Shown here: positions 14,020 to 23,502 of the stretch, piece after piece
Numbering within the stretch: position 1 is the stretch's first letter
Layout: the number at the start of each line of letters is the position of its first letter
Source of the DNA: Clostridiales bacterium
GTDB taxonomy: Bacteria > Bacillota > Desulfotomaculia > Desulfotomaculales > VENG01
DNA: 58,645 nt
Direction of reading: 5' to 3'
Assembly: GCA_021736985.1 (NCBI GenBank)
Contig: JAIPEW010000019.1
Location: forward strand, 1-58,645
The notes under the pieces: generated by a model
Databases searched by the model: none
The model's input: the letters and a program-made list of their open reading frames with translations, nothing else
Told to the model about the DNA's origin: nothing
Program-made: the position numbers and the translations under genes

Positions 14020-14616
14020 ATGCAAAAAAAATTTTTTCCTTACATCTTAAGAAAATTAAGAGAAGATAATAAGATAACACTTGAAGAATTAGCTCTCGAC
14101 CTGGGAATATCAAAATCTTTGCTTTGGGATATTGAAAAAGGCAGGCGAAGAGTACATTCAGAATTGCTTAAAACAATTGCTGATTACTTTAATATAACAA
14201 CCGATTACCTTTTAGGCCGTTCATCAATAATGTATTTAAATGAACTTAATTTAGACAGTAATTCGTATAATAAAATACTGAAAAATACATATCCCCGTAT
14301 TTTAGAACTCGTTGAACAAGCATCCAAACTCTCTGAAGATTTACAGGAACTCCTGGCTCATCACTGGGAATGGGCTCTTGATATTGTTCTCCAACACGAT
14401 AAATACTATGATTCTGAATATAATATAAATAATCTTGTAGCTGAAAGAAAAGACAAAAAATATAACCCTGATCTTGAAAAATTAATTCCTCGAAATGAAG
14501 TTAACCTGGTAAATGCTATAAACAAAATATCAGTAATTATAGCGGAGCATAATTTGAAAAAAGAAGATATCACGCATTTAATGCAAAAAACAATTGATTA
14601 TTATAATAAACCATAA
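14020..14616 (+). CDS. XRE-family HTH regulator with C-terminal helical domain
   Basis: A 198-residue protein. Residues about 8-65 form a Cro/C1-type HTH (ITLEELALDLGISKSLLWDI then EKGRRRVHSELLKTIADYF), followed by TTDYLLGR as in many phage-type repressors. The rest is a charged helical domain with no recognised signature, perhaps for dimerisation. GGAGG lies about six bases before the ATG. It points away from the cas operon and is divergent from its small paralogue. Which genes it controls is not visible. Confidence 0.8.
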   Translation: MQKKFFPYILRKLREDNKITLEELALDLGISKSLLWDIEKGRRRVHSELLKTIADYFNITTDYLLGRSSIMYLNELNLDSNSYNKILKNTYPRILELVEQASKLSEDLQELLAHHWEWALDIVLQHDKYYDSEYNINNLVAERKDKKYNPDLEKLIPRNEVNLVNAINKISVIIAEHNLKKEDITHLMQKTIDYYNKP

Positions 14617-14633
14617 TAATGTAAAACTATTTC

Positions 14634-17045
14634 TTACCTACCTGTTCTTACATTTATTGTTCTCCCGCCCGTGCTTATAATAACTGCCCCGTCCTGGTCT
14701 GTCCGGTAAACCCTGGTGCCCATATTATGAAATGTTTCTATCAAGCCTTTATCCGGAAAACCAAAGTTATTATTCTCACCGACGGAGATCACTGCAATCT
14801 TTGGTTTTACTTTTTTTATAAATTCCGGGGTATAATAACTGCTGCCGTGGTGCGGCACTTTTAATATGTCTACTGTTTTTAAACCGCTATTTTTTACCAG
14901 GTAAGATTGCATTTCTTCTTCTATATCACCTGTTAACAGAATATCGGCATCACCGTATGAAATAAGCATAACAAGGGAGTTATTATTGGGATCTGATCTG
15001 GACCCTTTAAAAGGCGTTTCCGGGGGCCCCAAAAACAACACTTTTACTTTCTCATCCAACAACAACTTATCTCCCGCAGCCGCCAGGTTTACAGGCAGTC
15101 CCTTCTCCACGGCCTTGTTTAAAATATTTTTAATTTCTGGTTCTTTCAATGTATCCGCAGGTATTGAAGGAATAACCAGTCGTTTTGCCCCTATTTCATC
15201 TAAAACTGACTCAGCCCCGCCGGCATGATCCTCGTGAAAATGTGTTAATGCAAGAACATCCAGGCAGTTAATACCTAACCTTTTTAAATAAGGTACTACA
15301 ACGTAATCCCCGGCTCCCGGCTCCCCGTTCAATTCACCCCGCCATCCACCGGCATCAACTAGCATATTCTCTCCCCGGGGAGTATGCACCAGTATACTGT
15401 CTCCCTGGCCCACATCAATAATATGAACCTTCAACTTGTCTTCCTGCTGCCCCAGTATAAAAAAGAAAGTACATAAAATTAAAAAAGCAAAAGCTATGTA
15501 AAATTTATATGGACTAACCGCTGAAAATAGCTTTTTACAATCTGACCATTCTACTGTTACTATTAAAACAGCATACCATAAAATTACTCCCCACCATGGC
15601 CACGAAGGAAAATAATAGTAAGCAAGGGGGATCTCCTGCACATGGCAAACCAGCCATACCAGTGCACCTATTAATATTCCTGTACCAGCATTTATTAAAT
15701 TCGCTGCAAAGGGAATTAATAGTCCTGCAAGACCTGCCGTAAATCCCATGAAAAGAATAATACTCAGCGCAGGTAGGGCCAGCAGGTTAGTTAAAACAGC
15801 AATAAACGAAACTATATTAAAATAATTTATTATTACTGGAAGCGTAGCCAGTTGAGCAGCCAGGGTAACTTGTACAACGGGGATAACCTGGCGGGGAACA
15901 AATCTTATAAGTTCCAGCTTGCTCCCTATATACGGGCTTAAATACAATATCCCCCAGGTCGCTGCAAATGATAATTGAAAGCTGGCCTCGTACAACTGCA
16001 GCGGGTCAAAGAGCAATATCACCAGCGCTGCAGCAGCTAAAGTTGTAGGCCAATCCCGGTCTCTTCTAAGCCTGTGGGCCCACAAAAGCATAACCGCCAT
16101 TATAACCGCACGCGTAACAGCCGGGCCAAAACCTGTCATAGCAGCGTAAAATAAAAGAAGAGGTGCAGACCAAAAAGGCAGTCGGGAAGCTGAAACCCCC
16201 AGGAAGTTAAATATTATAAACAGCCCGCCTAAAATTATCCCCACATGTACACCGCTTACACAGAGAACATGTGCTAAACCGGATCTTGAAAAGACATCCT
16301 CTATGTGCTTGGGGATTTCTCCTCGGGCCCCGAACATCATCCCGTTTAACACAGAACTATGCACCGGTGATAGAGTTTCCCTGTTTAATTCCATAATTTT
16401 GCCGCGCAAAAAAGACGCGCCTTTATTTATTCCCGGAAAAGAACCGCTTATTTTAGCAATATCATCTTTACTTACATACATTACTGCTACAACATTGCGC
16501 CTTTTCAAATATTCTCTGTAATCAAATTCTCCCGGGTTACCACTGCTTGGCGGTCGGCGCAGCACCCCCTTTACTCTCACCCGGTCCCCGTAAGAATACC
16601 CATTTTCTTTACCGCGCACTTTTGCCAGCACCTGGCCTGAAATTTCTTTCTTTTTTCTTCCAATGTTTATCTCTTCAATTTGCAATATATAATCCATAGA
16701 ATCTGCACGGTAAACAGGCGCCTTATTTATCTCTCCTTCAATAGTAACGTAATGATTGCAGTATTTTAAAAGACTGCAGTCAACTTTTTCGCAAGCAATG
16801 GTACTCCAAAACATCCCCAGGCACAAAACAAGCAGGTATACCAACCAGTTAGCAGCTTGATATTGTTTTAAAAGAGATATTGCGGCAAATATTAAAATCA
16901 ACACACATGCTGTGAACATAAAAAACAGCCCGGGATTAATTACCCCGGACAAAATTATCCCTGCTGTAAAAATTAGCACTAAAACCAGTAGATATCGCTT
17001 AAATTTAATCTTTTCTTGCAGATAATTAATGAACTGATATTTCAT
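14634..17045 (-). CDS. comEC: ComEC/Rec2-family DNA uptake channel
   Basis: An 803-residue polytopic membrane protein, full-length for the family. The N-terminal part (about 1-200) has several membrane segments and the soluble DUF4131 region. The middle (about 220-520) is the competence domain, with VLCVSGVHVGI and GFGPAVTRAVIMA. The C-terminus (about 545-800) is a metallo-beta-lactamase-like domain with VGQGDSILV, HFHEDHAGG and LKVPHHGSS. ComEC carries single-stranded DNA across the membrane during transformation. It overlaps comEA by 20 bases, so the two are co-translated. No pilus genes are in the window. Confidence 0.95.
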   Translation of the reverse strand: MKYQFINYLQEKIKFKRYLLVLVLIFTAGIILSGVINPGLFFMFTACVLILIFAAISLLKQYQAANWLVYLLVLCLGMFWSTIACEKVDCSLLKYCNHYVTIEGEINKAPVYRADSMDYILQIEEINIGRKKKEISGQVLAKVRGKENGYSYGDRVRVKGVLRRPPSSGNPGEFDYREYLKRRNVVAVMYVSKDDIAKISGSFPGINKGASFLRGKIMELNRETLSPVHSSVLNGMMFGARGEIPKHIEDVFSRSGLAHVLCVSGVHVGIILGGLFIIFNFLGVSASRLPFWSAPLLLFYAAMTGFGPAVTRAVIMAVMLLWAHRLRRDRDWPTTLAAAALVILLFDPLQLYEASFQLSFAATWGILYLSPYIGSKLELIRFVPRQVIPVVQVTLAAQLATLPVIINYFNIVSFIAVLTNLLALPALSIILFMGFTAGLAGLLIPFAANLINAGTGILIGALVWLVCHVQEIPLAYYYFPSWPWWGVILWYAVLIVTVEWSDCKKLFSAVSPYKFYIAFAFLILCTFFFILGQQEDKLKVHIIDVGQGDSILVHTPRGENMLVDAGGWRGELNGEPGAGDYVVVPYLKRLGINCLDVLALTHFHEDHAGGAESVLDEIGAKRLVIPSIPADTLKEPEIKNILNKAVEKGLPVNLAAAGDKLLLDEKVKVLFLGPPETPFKGSRSDPNNNSLVMLISYGDADILLTGDIEEEMQSYLVKNSGLKTVDILKVPHHGSSYYTPEFIKKVKPKIAVISVGENNNFGFPDKGLIETFHNMGTRVYRTDQDGAVIISTGGRTINVRTGR

Positions 17046-17694
17046 CCTTAATTTCCTCGTAAGTTTTTTTACCTATACCAGAAACATTTTTAATATCTTC
17101 CTTTGATAAAAATTTACCGCTGCCCTTCCTGTAATCAATAATCTTTCCAGCCAGAACAGGCCCAATGCCCGGCAATTCCTCCAGCTGGCTTGAACTGGCA
17201 GTATTTATATTTATCGATCCACCGCCTGAACCTGCGGCACTGGAAAACACGCCTTGCGATTGGTTTAAAGGCACGCTTGCAATATCACAACTCCCAGACT
17301 CTTTAATTTTTTTATAATCTTCTTCTGAATAGACCTTTACCTGTGTACCATCCGGCAGCGGTGCAGCCAGGTTTAAAAGATCCAGGCGGGCACTTTTTAA
17401 AGGAACTGCAGCTTCTACTGCATCAACTACCCTGGCACCCTGCAGCAGTTCATGAACACCGGGATTTTTAACTGCACCTACTACATGTACCATTATTTTA
17501 GGCCGGGGCTTCTCACTGTTTTCTCCTGCAGCCCCTGAGTCATTTACCTCATTTTGATTCTCCTCTACTGCATCTATAAAATCTCCCTGGGCAGGCAAGT
17601 CATTGTTATTGCTTATACACGCCAGCTTATATCCCCCGCCGAATAATATTAAGGCAGCAGCAAGCAAAATCACAACAAGTTTTTTCCTGTCCAA
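17026..17694 (-). CDS. comEA: ComEA-family DNA-binding competence protein
   Basis: A 222-residue membrane-anchored DNA receptor. Residues 5-28 form a single N-terminal membrane segment. Residues about 65-125 form a SLBB-like domain (MVHVVGAVKNPGVHEL). Residues about 160-220 hold two helix-hairpin-helix motifs, INTASSSQLEELPGIGPVLA and DIKNVSGIGKKTYEEI. ComEA binds incoming double-stranded DNA and passes it to ComEC, encoded just downstream. The start is TTG 17694 with AAGAAGGTG upstream. Confidence 0.94.
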   Translation of the reverse strand: MDRKKLVVILLAAALILFGGGYKLACISNNNDLPAQGDFIDAVEENQNEVNDSGAAGENSEKPRPKIMVHVVGAVKNPGVHELLQGARVVDAVEAAVPLKSARLDLLNLAAPLPDGTQVKVYSEEDYKKIKESGSCDIASVPLNQSQGVFSSAAGSGGGSININTASSSQLEELPGIGPVLAGKIIDYRKGSGKFLSKEDIKNVSGIGKKTYEEIKDEISVH

Positions 17695-17744
17695 GTTAAA
17701 TACACCTTCTTAATCCTATTAATCAGAAAACTTTGTTTGTGCCA

Positions 17745-17919
17745 GGCCGGTGGTACTCTCCGCTCCCTACTCCAGCACATAAAATTGTCCGAGCTCAATC
17801 GGCTTCGGGCGCCGGTAAACTCGCTCCCTCCGGTCGCTCAAACATACACAGGTACTTTTCCTCGGCCTCATTCGCTCTTCAAATACAACTCCGCACATCC
17901 GCTCCAAGTACCACCGGCC
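17745..17919. repeat. Dispersed intergenic repeat, type B (complete copy with terminal inverted repeats)
   Basis: The copy is bounded by perfect 13-base inverted ends, GGCCGGTGGTACT (17745-17757) and AGTACCACCGGCC (17907-17919). It fills most of the 340-base gap between comEA and the UPF0182 gene. Its left part (CTCCGCTCCCTACTCCAGCA and on through GAGCTCAA) reappears inverted at about 43221-43283 and 47687-47740. The adjacent flank CTTTGTTTGTGCCA is also shared with those copies. No protein is encoded. It resembles a small non-autonomous mobile element or a structured-RNA repeat. Confidence 0.8.
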
Positions 17920-18034
17920 TTGACCAGGTTACAGCAAGAGTTTTTATACTCCGGTGTAAGCCAGAGTATATAGAAGTTTAATTGGAATAAATTTTGACTG
18001 CTGTATGGTAAATCCTTCTTATTTTTTTGATTTT

Positions 18035-20770
18035 CTATTTTTTGTTATCGAGTTTGTCTAATACTTCTTTAAACTCTTGTATTTTTTCTCCGTAGCCCTG
18101 CCAGTCTCCTTCCTTTTGTTTATCAAGCGCTTCTGTATACAGCTGGTTAGCTTCTTCTATTAATTCTACCAGTTCTTTTTCCATCTTTTCTACACCAGTT
18201 TCTTCTTTTGCGCCTGCTTCTTTATTTTCTCCTGTCTCTTTACTATCCTCACTGGTATCTGCCCCGAATATTTTTTGCAGTGCTATATCCAGAGAAGGCT
18301 CCATGACAATCTGATCCCCGTGGGCAACTATAACCCGGCGCAGCTCGGGAAGCTTACCATCAGAGGACTGTAAATACAGGGGTTCTACATACAGCAAGGA
18401 GTCCTTAATTGGCATTACAATAAGATTACCTCTTATAACAGAAGAACTCCTCTGGTCCCACAGCGAAATCTGCTTAGATATTTCACCATCCTGGTTTATC
18501 CTGGATTCAACCTGCATGGGCCCGTAAACCAGCTCCTGCTTGGGAAAACGGTAAACCAATAACTTACCATAGTTCTCCCCGTCAGAGCGTGCAGCAAGCC
18601 ATGCAATCATATTCTTTTTATTTTTCGGAGTAAACGGCATGATCAGGGTAAATTCCGTATCTTGTTCCCCGGAAATTTTAGTTAGTGTATAGTAAGGTTC
18701 CATGGTCGTTTCATTCCTGCCATATTGCTCAGTCGGCAGATTCCACTGGTCTTCCTTGTTATAAAACATTTCTACATCCTGCATGTGGTAAACAGAATAT
18801 TTATCGGCCTGTACTTTATACATATCTACCGGGTACCTGACATGACTTCTTAAATCCTCCGGCATTTCATCCAGCGGTTTAAATAAATCCGGAAAAATCT
18901 TTCCGTACGTTTGTAAAATCGGCTCATCCGGTTCCGCGGAATAAAAATCAACATTTCCCGAGTAAGCATCCACCACTACTTTAACAGAATTACGGATGTA
19001 ATTTTCCCTTCCACCGAACGGTTCTGAATAAGGAAACATGTTAGTGGTGGTATACGCATCCCACATCCAGTACAGTTTACCTTCACTCACTACGATATAA
19101 GGATCACCGTCATATTTTAAAAAAGGGGCAATATGGGGCACTCTTTCTTTAATGTTGCGCCGCATAAGCACCTGGCTTTTATTTTCAATGTCCGATGCCA
19201 CGAAAAACCTGTAATCACGCAAGACAAAAGCCAGTATACCTCTTCTGAATACAGAATTTACTTTTATACCACCGTCCCCTTCATATTCTGTATACGCATT
19301 ACCCTCTCCCCTGGGGTAATCAAACTCCATGGCACCTGTATCTACAACAACAAAGTCGTCGGTGGATTCACCGTAATATATTTGAGGTCTATCCACCTGC
19401 AAACCTGTATTTCCCACCGGCGGTATATCTTTAAGGAAAAACTCAGGTAATCCTTCATCACGTACTTCATTTACCGGGCTCACTGCTACTCCGAACCCGT
19501 GCGTGTATTTTAATCGCTGGTTTATCCAGGTTTTAGCCCTTTCCGATAGTTTACCCTGGTTCATTTCCCTGGCCGCCAGCATAACCTGCCTGTATTCCCC
19601 GTCTACCATGTACCTGTCAATATCTATATTGTTAAACTGGTAATAAAGGCGCATTTCTTGTAATTGACTGTAAGTATCCTTCAGGGGCCTGGGATCCCAG
19701 AGGCGAATATTATTTATTATTTCTTCGTTTTGATTTATGTCTTCCCGGTTAAGGGTTTTTCCGGCAGGAAACTCTCTGTTTTCAATTTTATCCAGGTTAT
19801 AAGCCATCCGTGTATATTTAATATTATTCTCAATATAAGGGCTTTCTTTTACCAGTTCGTTAGGGCTCACAATAAATTTCTGTATTGCTGCAGGATATAT
19901 ACTCCCCACTACAATAGAAACAATTATCAATGCCCCTACACTGTACAAAACAAAACGAAAGCGCCGCATAAAAATATTAACAAGTACCACTACGGCAATT
20001 ATTAACGAGATTACAAAGAGTATTTTCAATGCCAGCAAACGGGCGTGTATATCTGTATACCCCGCCCCATAAACAGCGCCGCCTTCAGAAAACAGTAGCT
20101 GGTATTGATCCAGCTTATAACCCCATGCTTTTATCACAAAGAATACGGCTGCAATTGCTGAAAGGTGATATCTAGCGGTTACAGACTTAAATAATTTGTC
20201 AAAACCTCCGCGCAGTAAATCAATAAGAAAGTATACAGCTACTGCTGCCAGTGCTGATATTATTGTAACTCCTATTAATAATTGATATATTAGCTGGTAA
20301 AAAGGCAGTTTAAACACGTAAAAGCCTATATCTTTTTGAAATACTGGTTCTGAAATGTTAAAAGCTGTTGCGTTCAGGTACTGCTGTAATACTATCCAAT
20401 CACCTTTAACCACTGTACCTACAAATACCGCCAGCAGCAAACTAACTAAAATATATACCAGGGTCAAAACCTTAGGGGTTACATATTTTTCCCATTCCGG
20501 CTCTATTATCCCGTCTTGCTGCATAGAATAATTGTCCAGGGACTTTATAAGCGGTCTTTTGGTGATAAATAAATTAATAAATAATACAGCAAAAATAACT
20601 ATCCCGATTAACGCGCAAAAACCCAGTTCTGAGAACAATATTTTGTAAAATACAGAACTGTATCCTACAGAATCAAACCATAACAAGTCCACATAGAGCC
20701 CGGTACCCCATCTTAAAAAAACAAAGACCAGTATAACCAGGAATATTACTGTATATAAAAGCTTTCGCAC
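18035..20770 (-). CDS. UPF0182-family large membrane protein
   Basis: 911 residues, the usual size for UPF0182 (COG1615). The N-terminal third has about seven membrane segments, including the family-typical LRWGTGLYVDLLWFDSVGYS at residues 20-39. A large extracytoplasmic domain of about 500 residues follows, with conserved blocks such as YTHGFGVAVSPVNEV. The C-terminal tail is highly charged and repetitive (Glu/Lys, about 845-911). Function of the family is unknown. GTG 20770 has GAGGGGG upstream. It stands alone, flanked by repeat elements on both sides. Confidence 0.93.
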   Translation of the reverse strand: MRKLLYTVIFLVILVFVFLRWGTGLYVDLLWFDSVGYSSVFYKILFSELGFCALIGIVIFAVLFINLFITKRPLIKSLDNYSMQQDGIIEPEWEKYVTPKVLTLVYILVSLLLAVFVGTVVKGDWIVLQQYLNATAFNISEPVFQKDIGFYVFKLPFYQLIYQLLIGVTIISALAAVAVYFLIDLLRGGFDKLFKSVTARYHLSAIAAVFFVIKAWGYKLDQYQLLFSEGGAVYGAGYTDIHARLLALKILFVISLIIAVVVLVNIFMRRFRFVLYSVGALIIVSIVVGSIYPAAIQKFIVSPNELVKESPYIENNIKYTRMAYNLDKIENREFPAGKTLNREDINQNEEIINNIRLWDPRPLKDTYSQLQEMRLYYQFNNIDIDRYMVDGEYRQVMLAAREMNQGKLSERAKTWINQRLKYTHGFGVAVSPVNEVRDEGLPEFFLKDIPPVGNTGLQVDRPQIYYGESTDDFVVVDTGAMEFDYPRGEGNAYTEYEGDGGIKVNSVFRRGILAFVLRDYRFFVASDIENKSQVLMRRNIKERVPHIAPFLKYDGDPYIVVSEGKLYWMWDAYTTTNMFPYSEPFGGRENYIRNSVKVVVDAYSGNVDFYSAEPDEPILQTYGKIFPDLFKPLDEMPEDLRSHVRYPVDMYKVQADKYSVYHMQDVEMFYNKEDQWNLPTEQYGRNETTMEPYYTLTKISGEQDTEFTLIMPFTPKNKKNMIAWLAARSDGENYGKLLVYRFPKQELVYGPMQVESRINQDGEISKQISLWDQRSSSVIRGNLIVMPIKDSLLYVEPLYLQSSDGKLPELRRVIVAHGDQIVMEPSLDIALQKIFGADTSEDSKETGENKEAGAKEETGVEKMEKELVELIEEANQLYTEALDKQKEGDWQGYGEKIQEFKEVLDKLDNKK

Positions 20771-20812
20771 AAATAAATACCCCCTCGCTTTTTAATTCAA
20801 AAAACTCTCTAA

Positions 20813-20900
20813 AGACTATGGCCAGGGCCGGTGGATTTCCGGAAGGTAGCAGAGTCTGGGTGCGTTGCCTAGCCCGTCATTTGCGAAATATAATGTGGGA
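20813..20900 (-). repeat. Dispersed intergenic repeat, type A (right-hand part)
   Basis: Read on the minus strand, this matches the right part of the type A element at 47763-47950 almost base for base: ACTCCGCTACCTTCCGGAAA, TCCACCGGCCC, and the GCAAATGACGGGCTA block. The GGCCGGTGG end lies at about 20825. The rest of the gap (20901-21147) holds no convincing gene and is not shared with the other copies. One 20-base stretch at 20943 (AACAGCTCACCGCTTACCCC) resembles the hairpin arm at 32847. Confidence 0.8.
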
Positions 20901-21147
20901 GGTGAGCAGGAAACCCGTGGGCATTAAATTAGAAAACTCCACAACAGCTCACCGCTTACCCCATATGAGCGATTTGAACTCAACAGCTGCCAAACTTAGC
21001 AAAGACCAAAGTGGCGAATGGGGCAGAAACCCTTTAAGCCTAAGCTTCAGTTTGGCCTGCGAAGTGAATGAAGCAAATAGGGTAGCGAGTGAGTGTCAGT
21101 TTTCATTTTCGTGTGGACAGACGGTCATGGAAATTTGTTCGATAATA

Positions 21148-21825
21148 TTACAAGTATCTCTCTATAACCATATCCTCTTTTAAACTTTCCAACAGCTCGT
21201 CCTGTACCGACTGAACTTTTTGTTGTTTTAACATATTTTCTATTTGAGACTTAAGGTTTTCATAATTACCAATTTCTTTTGATGATTGCTCTTTCACTTG
21301 GTCATAATAATTCCTGGTTTCCTTCTCGGAAACAGATATCTCTTCTTCCGGTACTGCATTCTCAATATATTTTTCAATTTTTAGTTGTTCTGACATATCT
21401 TGCTTAAGTTTTTCTACTGTAATATCATTGTTTTTAAGGACTTTATTGAACTGTTCTTCCCCTCCAAATTGAGCTTCCATTTGATCAAATTGACTTTTTA
21501 CCTCTTCATTCTTAATGCTTATTCCTTCTTTATCTGCCTCTTGCAAAAGAACAGTTTTATCAATCATTTCTTCTAAAACTTGCTTTTCAAGCTCTGCCAA
21601 TGCTGCTTCATTCTCTTCAGAATCCAAATCCTTTCCCTGCTGCTTATATTGAGATTTTACCTGTTCCATTTGACTTTCCAGCTCATCCCGGTATAATATT
21701 TGGCCATTAACCACGGCTACTTTCTCTACACTATTATTAACTTTATTTTCATTAGCTTCCTCACCGCAACCCGCCATAGCCAAAATTAACAATCCTGTAC
21801 AAACCAATAAAATAATTTTTCGCAA
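21148..21825 (-). CDS. SurA/PrsA-type N-terminal-domain lipoprotein
   Basis: A 225-residue secreted lipoprotein. A signal peptide with lipobox L-A-M-A-G-C lies at residues 15-20. It is followed by VAVVNGQILYRDELESQMEQ, the SurA_N-type chaperone fold that in PrsA and SurA precedes a prolyl isomerase domain. Here the isomerase domain is absent: after about residue 160 there is only a long charged helix. It may be a chaperone-only foldase for exported proteins. TTG 21825 follows AAGGGG. Confidence 0.8.
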   Translation of the reverse strand: MRKIILLVCTGLLILAMAGCGEEANENKVNNSVEKVAVVNGQILYRDELESQMEQVKSQYKQQGKDLDSEENEAALAELEKQVLEEMIDKTVLLQEADKEGISIKNEEVKSQFDQMEAQFGGEEQFNKVLKNNDITVEKLKQDMSEQLKIEKYIENAVPEEEISVSEKETRNYYDQVKEQSSKEIGNYENLKSQIENMLKQQKVQSVQDELLESLKEDMVIERYL

Positions 21826-22160
21826 TCAAATTCTTCCCCTTTATAAATTTATTTTTCTTACACATACTAACGTCAACCACGGCAAACACCCGATCCACTC
21901 TACGTATTTATAGCGGTAATTAGACAACACAAAAGTATTGAGTCACCACTTGTGTTCTTGAATTTTTAAAGTATGTTTTCTACCTTTCTTCAGTGCCCAC
22001 TTGTCCCCCCCTTATAGTTGAATTTCCAGCTTAATCATAATATAAAAGTTGTATTATGGTAAATAATATTTAACTTTTTAGTAACAGGACCAAAATAATC
22101 ATAAATAAGAAGAAACCCTGCTTTTATTTTAGGATTCCTTCTTCACAACTCAATATAATA
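21826..22160. other. Intergenic gap without a recognised gene
   Basis: This 335-base AT-rich stretch contains upstream signals for the lipoprotein gene. Its right end (about 22110-22143) carries an imperfect hairpin, AGAAACCC with AGGATTCCTTCTT, that could terminate the leftward gene ending at 22161. No small gene or repeat of the window's dispersed families is visible. Confidence 0.5.
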
Positions 22161-22658
22161 TTAGTGATACTGTTCTCCTTCAGAATCCAGCGACTCCTCA
22201 AAAAGTTTCAATATTAATTTCAAATCTTCAGATTCATCATTTTCCACTTTTTCTCGCGCTTCCTTTACCAGCCTGTCCAGGCCTGTAAAGGCGTTGTGAA
22301 TAACCACTGCCCTTGGTTCTCCGTCCTCACTTCCCGCTGTTCCATCCTGATCGCCGAGCAAGCGCTCATCTGTCATAATCACAAGGTATCCCGTAGATAG
22401 TATAGAAGGCAGACAATCCCAGTGATAAGGGTAAAGGCCTATGTTTACTATTTCTCCTGAATCAAATTCTAAATACAATAATACCATATAATTGGAATCA
22501 TCATCCTGTTCAAGGTTCCATATAAACCGGTACTGTACCTGTTCGTCATTATGGAAACGTTCCATAACATTATTTAATTTTTCCGCCAGGGAAGTTAGCA
22601 TCATTATCACTGCCATCTCTGATCTGCCAACAAAATCAGGGATATATACTTTATCCAA
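22161..22658 (-). CDS. Hypothetical acidic protein
   Basis: About 165 residues, soluble and acidic. Helical stretches (MAVIMMLTSLAEKLNNVMER) surround a probable beta-rich middle (YMVLLYLEFDSGEIVNIGLY). The C-terminal part is charged, ending in EESLDSEGEQYH. I do not recognise a family. The start was set at TTG 22658 because GGGAG is seven bases upstream; a longer ATG frame from 22685 lacks a good SD. It is divergent from the spore peptide gene at 22797. Confidence 0.6.
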   Translation of the reverse strand: MDKVYIPDFVGRSEMAVIMMLTSLAEKLNNVMERFHNDEQVQYRFIWNLEQDDDSNYMVLLYLEFDSGEIVNIGLYPYHWDCLPSILSTGYLVIMTDERLLGDQDGTAGSEDGEPRAVVIHNAFTGLDRLVKEAREKVENDESEDLKLILKLFEESLDSEGEQYH

Positions 22659-22796
22659 TTTTTCACTCCCTTTTATTTTACACATGATATAGTTACCACT
22701 TCGTTTTAATTATTAATTATACCTTCTACGGATATACTTTAACCAGAAAACTTTAATACGCGAGCAATTAAATAAGAAATAAAAAGGAGAGTTTAA

Positions 22797-22940
22797 ATGA
22801 AATATAAGAATAAGCCGGTTACAGCACCGGGAGATAAAGATTACTTAAAAAAAGAAGCCAATAAAAAAGAAAAGAAAAATGACAATTACACGCGGGTAAC
22901 CAGATTATCTTATGACGAAGTAGATGCAAGCCCGGATTAA
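22797..22940 (+). CDS. DUF3787 / CDIF630_02480-type spore surface peptide
   Basis: A 47-residue, very lysine-rich peptide. AAGGAGA is six bases before the ATG and a clean terminator follows the stop. The core K-P-V-T-A-P and the tail NYTRVTRLSYDEVDASPD match my recollection of a small family annotated as spore surface protein in Clostridia. The lack of hydrophobic segments and high charge fit a coat or crust peptide. Confidence 0.75.
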   Translation: MKYKNKPVTAPGDKDYLKKEANKKEKKNDNYTRVTRLSYDEVDASPD

Positions 22941-22951
22941 TAGCAAAAACA

Positions 22952-22980
22952 ATACCCCGGGTAAATTACCCGGGGTATTT
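22952..22980 (+). terminator. Rho-independent terminator after the spore peptide gene
   Basis: TACCCCGGGTAA and TTACCCGGGGTA form a perfect 12-base stem with almost no loop, followed by T-rich sequence. It begins 12 bases after the stop at 22940. It can also serve the leftward gene ending at 23022 only weakly, as the upstream A tract is short. Confidence 0.85.
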
Positions 22981-23021
22981 ATATAAAAACTGCCGTTCGT
23001 TTGCCGGTAAAGTACTTTATA

Positions 23022-23474
23022 TTAGATCTCACTTCTAAAAAACGGTACTCTCTTTTTTATCCTTCTAAAAACAGCAAAGTGATAAGTAAAAGCAATTATT
23101 ATATACCAGAAGAACACTCCAATTCCATCACCTAAAACCCACAGGTTAACACCAAACCTGATTACATCCTGGTTATACATATGCTGGAAAACTCCCAGCG
23201 CCAGGACATGAAGTGCTAGTTCTGTTACTGCTTCACAGTACAGCGCTGCAAAATACTTGTGCAGTGCCTCGTTACCCTGTTTTTGGAAGGCAGAATACAT
23301 AGCCCTGTCTCCAACTTTTTCAGCCTCTATGGATAATTCACTACAGCGTTTAATTTCCTTTGACCAGCTATTCATTTCTTTATCTTTTCCAATAAGCCTG
23401 GATAAAACAGCAGATATTAAACTTATTAAACAAGCTGTTAATGCAATAGTTACACTAGGAGCCATTTTATCCAC
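23022..23474 (-). CDS. Small membrane protein, possibly DUF106/EMC3-like (Oxa1 superfamily)
   Basis: 150 residues. Hydrophobic segment 1 is residues about 5-24. A charged helical hairpin, SKEIKRCSELSIEAEKVGDR, follows at about 38-57. Two further membrane segments (about 72-95 and 112-135) precede a basic tail. This layout (membrane segment, cytosolic coiled coil, two more membrane segments) resembles the DUF106/EMC3-TMCO1 insertases, but the similarity is weak. The start may be GTG 23474 or ATG 23465, the latter better spaced from GAAGG. Confidence 0.45.
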   Translation of the reverse strand: MDKMAPSVTIALTACLISLISAVLSRLIGKDKEMNSWSKEIKRCSELSIEAEKVGDRAMYSAFQKQGNEALHKYFAALYCEAVTELALHVLALGVFQHMYNQDVIRFGVNLWVLGDGIGVFFWYIIIAFTYHFAVFRRIKKRVPFFRSEI

Positions 23475-23502
23475 TACCTTCTTTAATTAGTTATGTTATA
23501 TA

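Noticed and set aside
17733-17981. Two frames of about 80 residues in the comEA-UPF0182 gap
   Set aside because: They lie almost wholly within the type B repeat and lack ribosome binding sites.
20818-21183. 121-residue frame on the plus strand
   Set aside because: It begins inside a type A repeat, has no SD and resembles no family; its end overlaps the lipoprotein gene.
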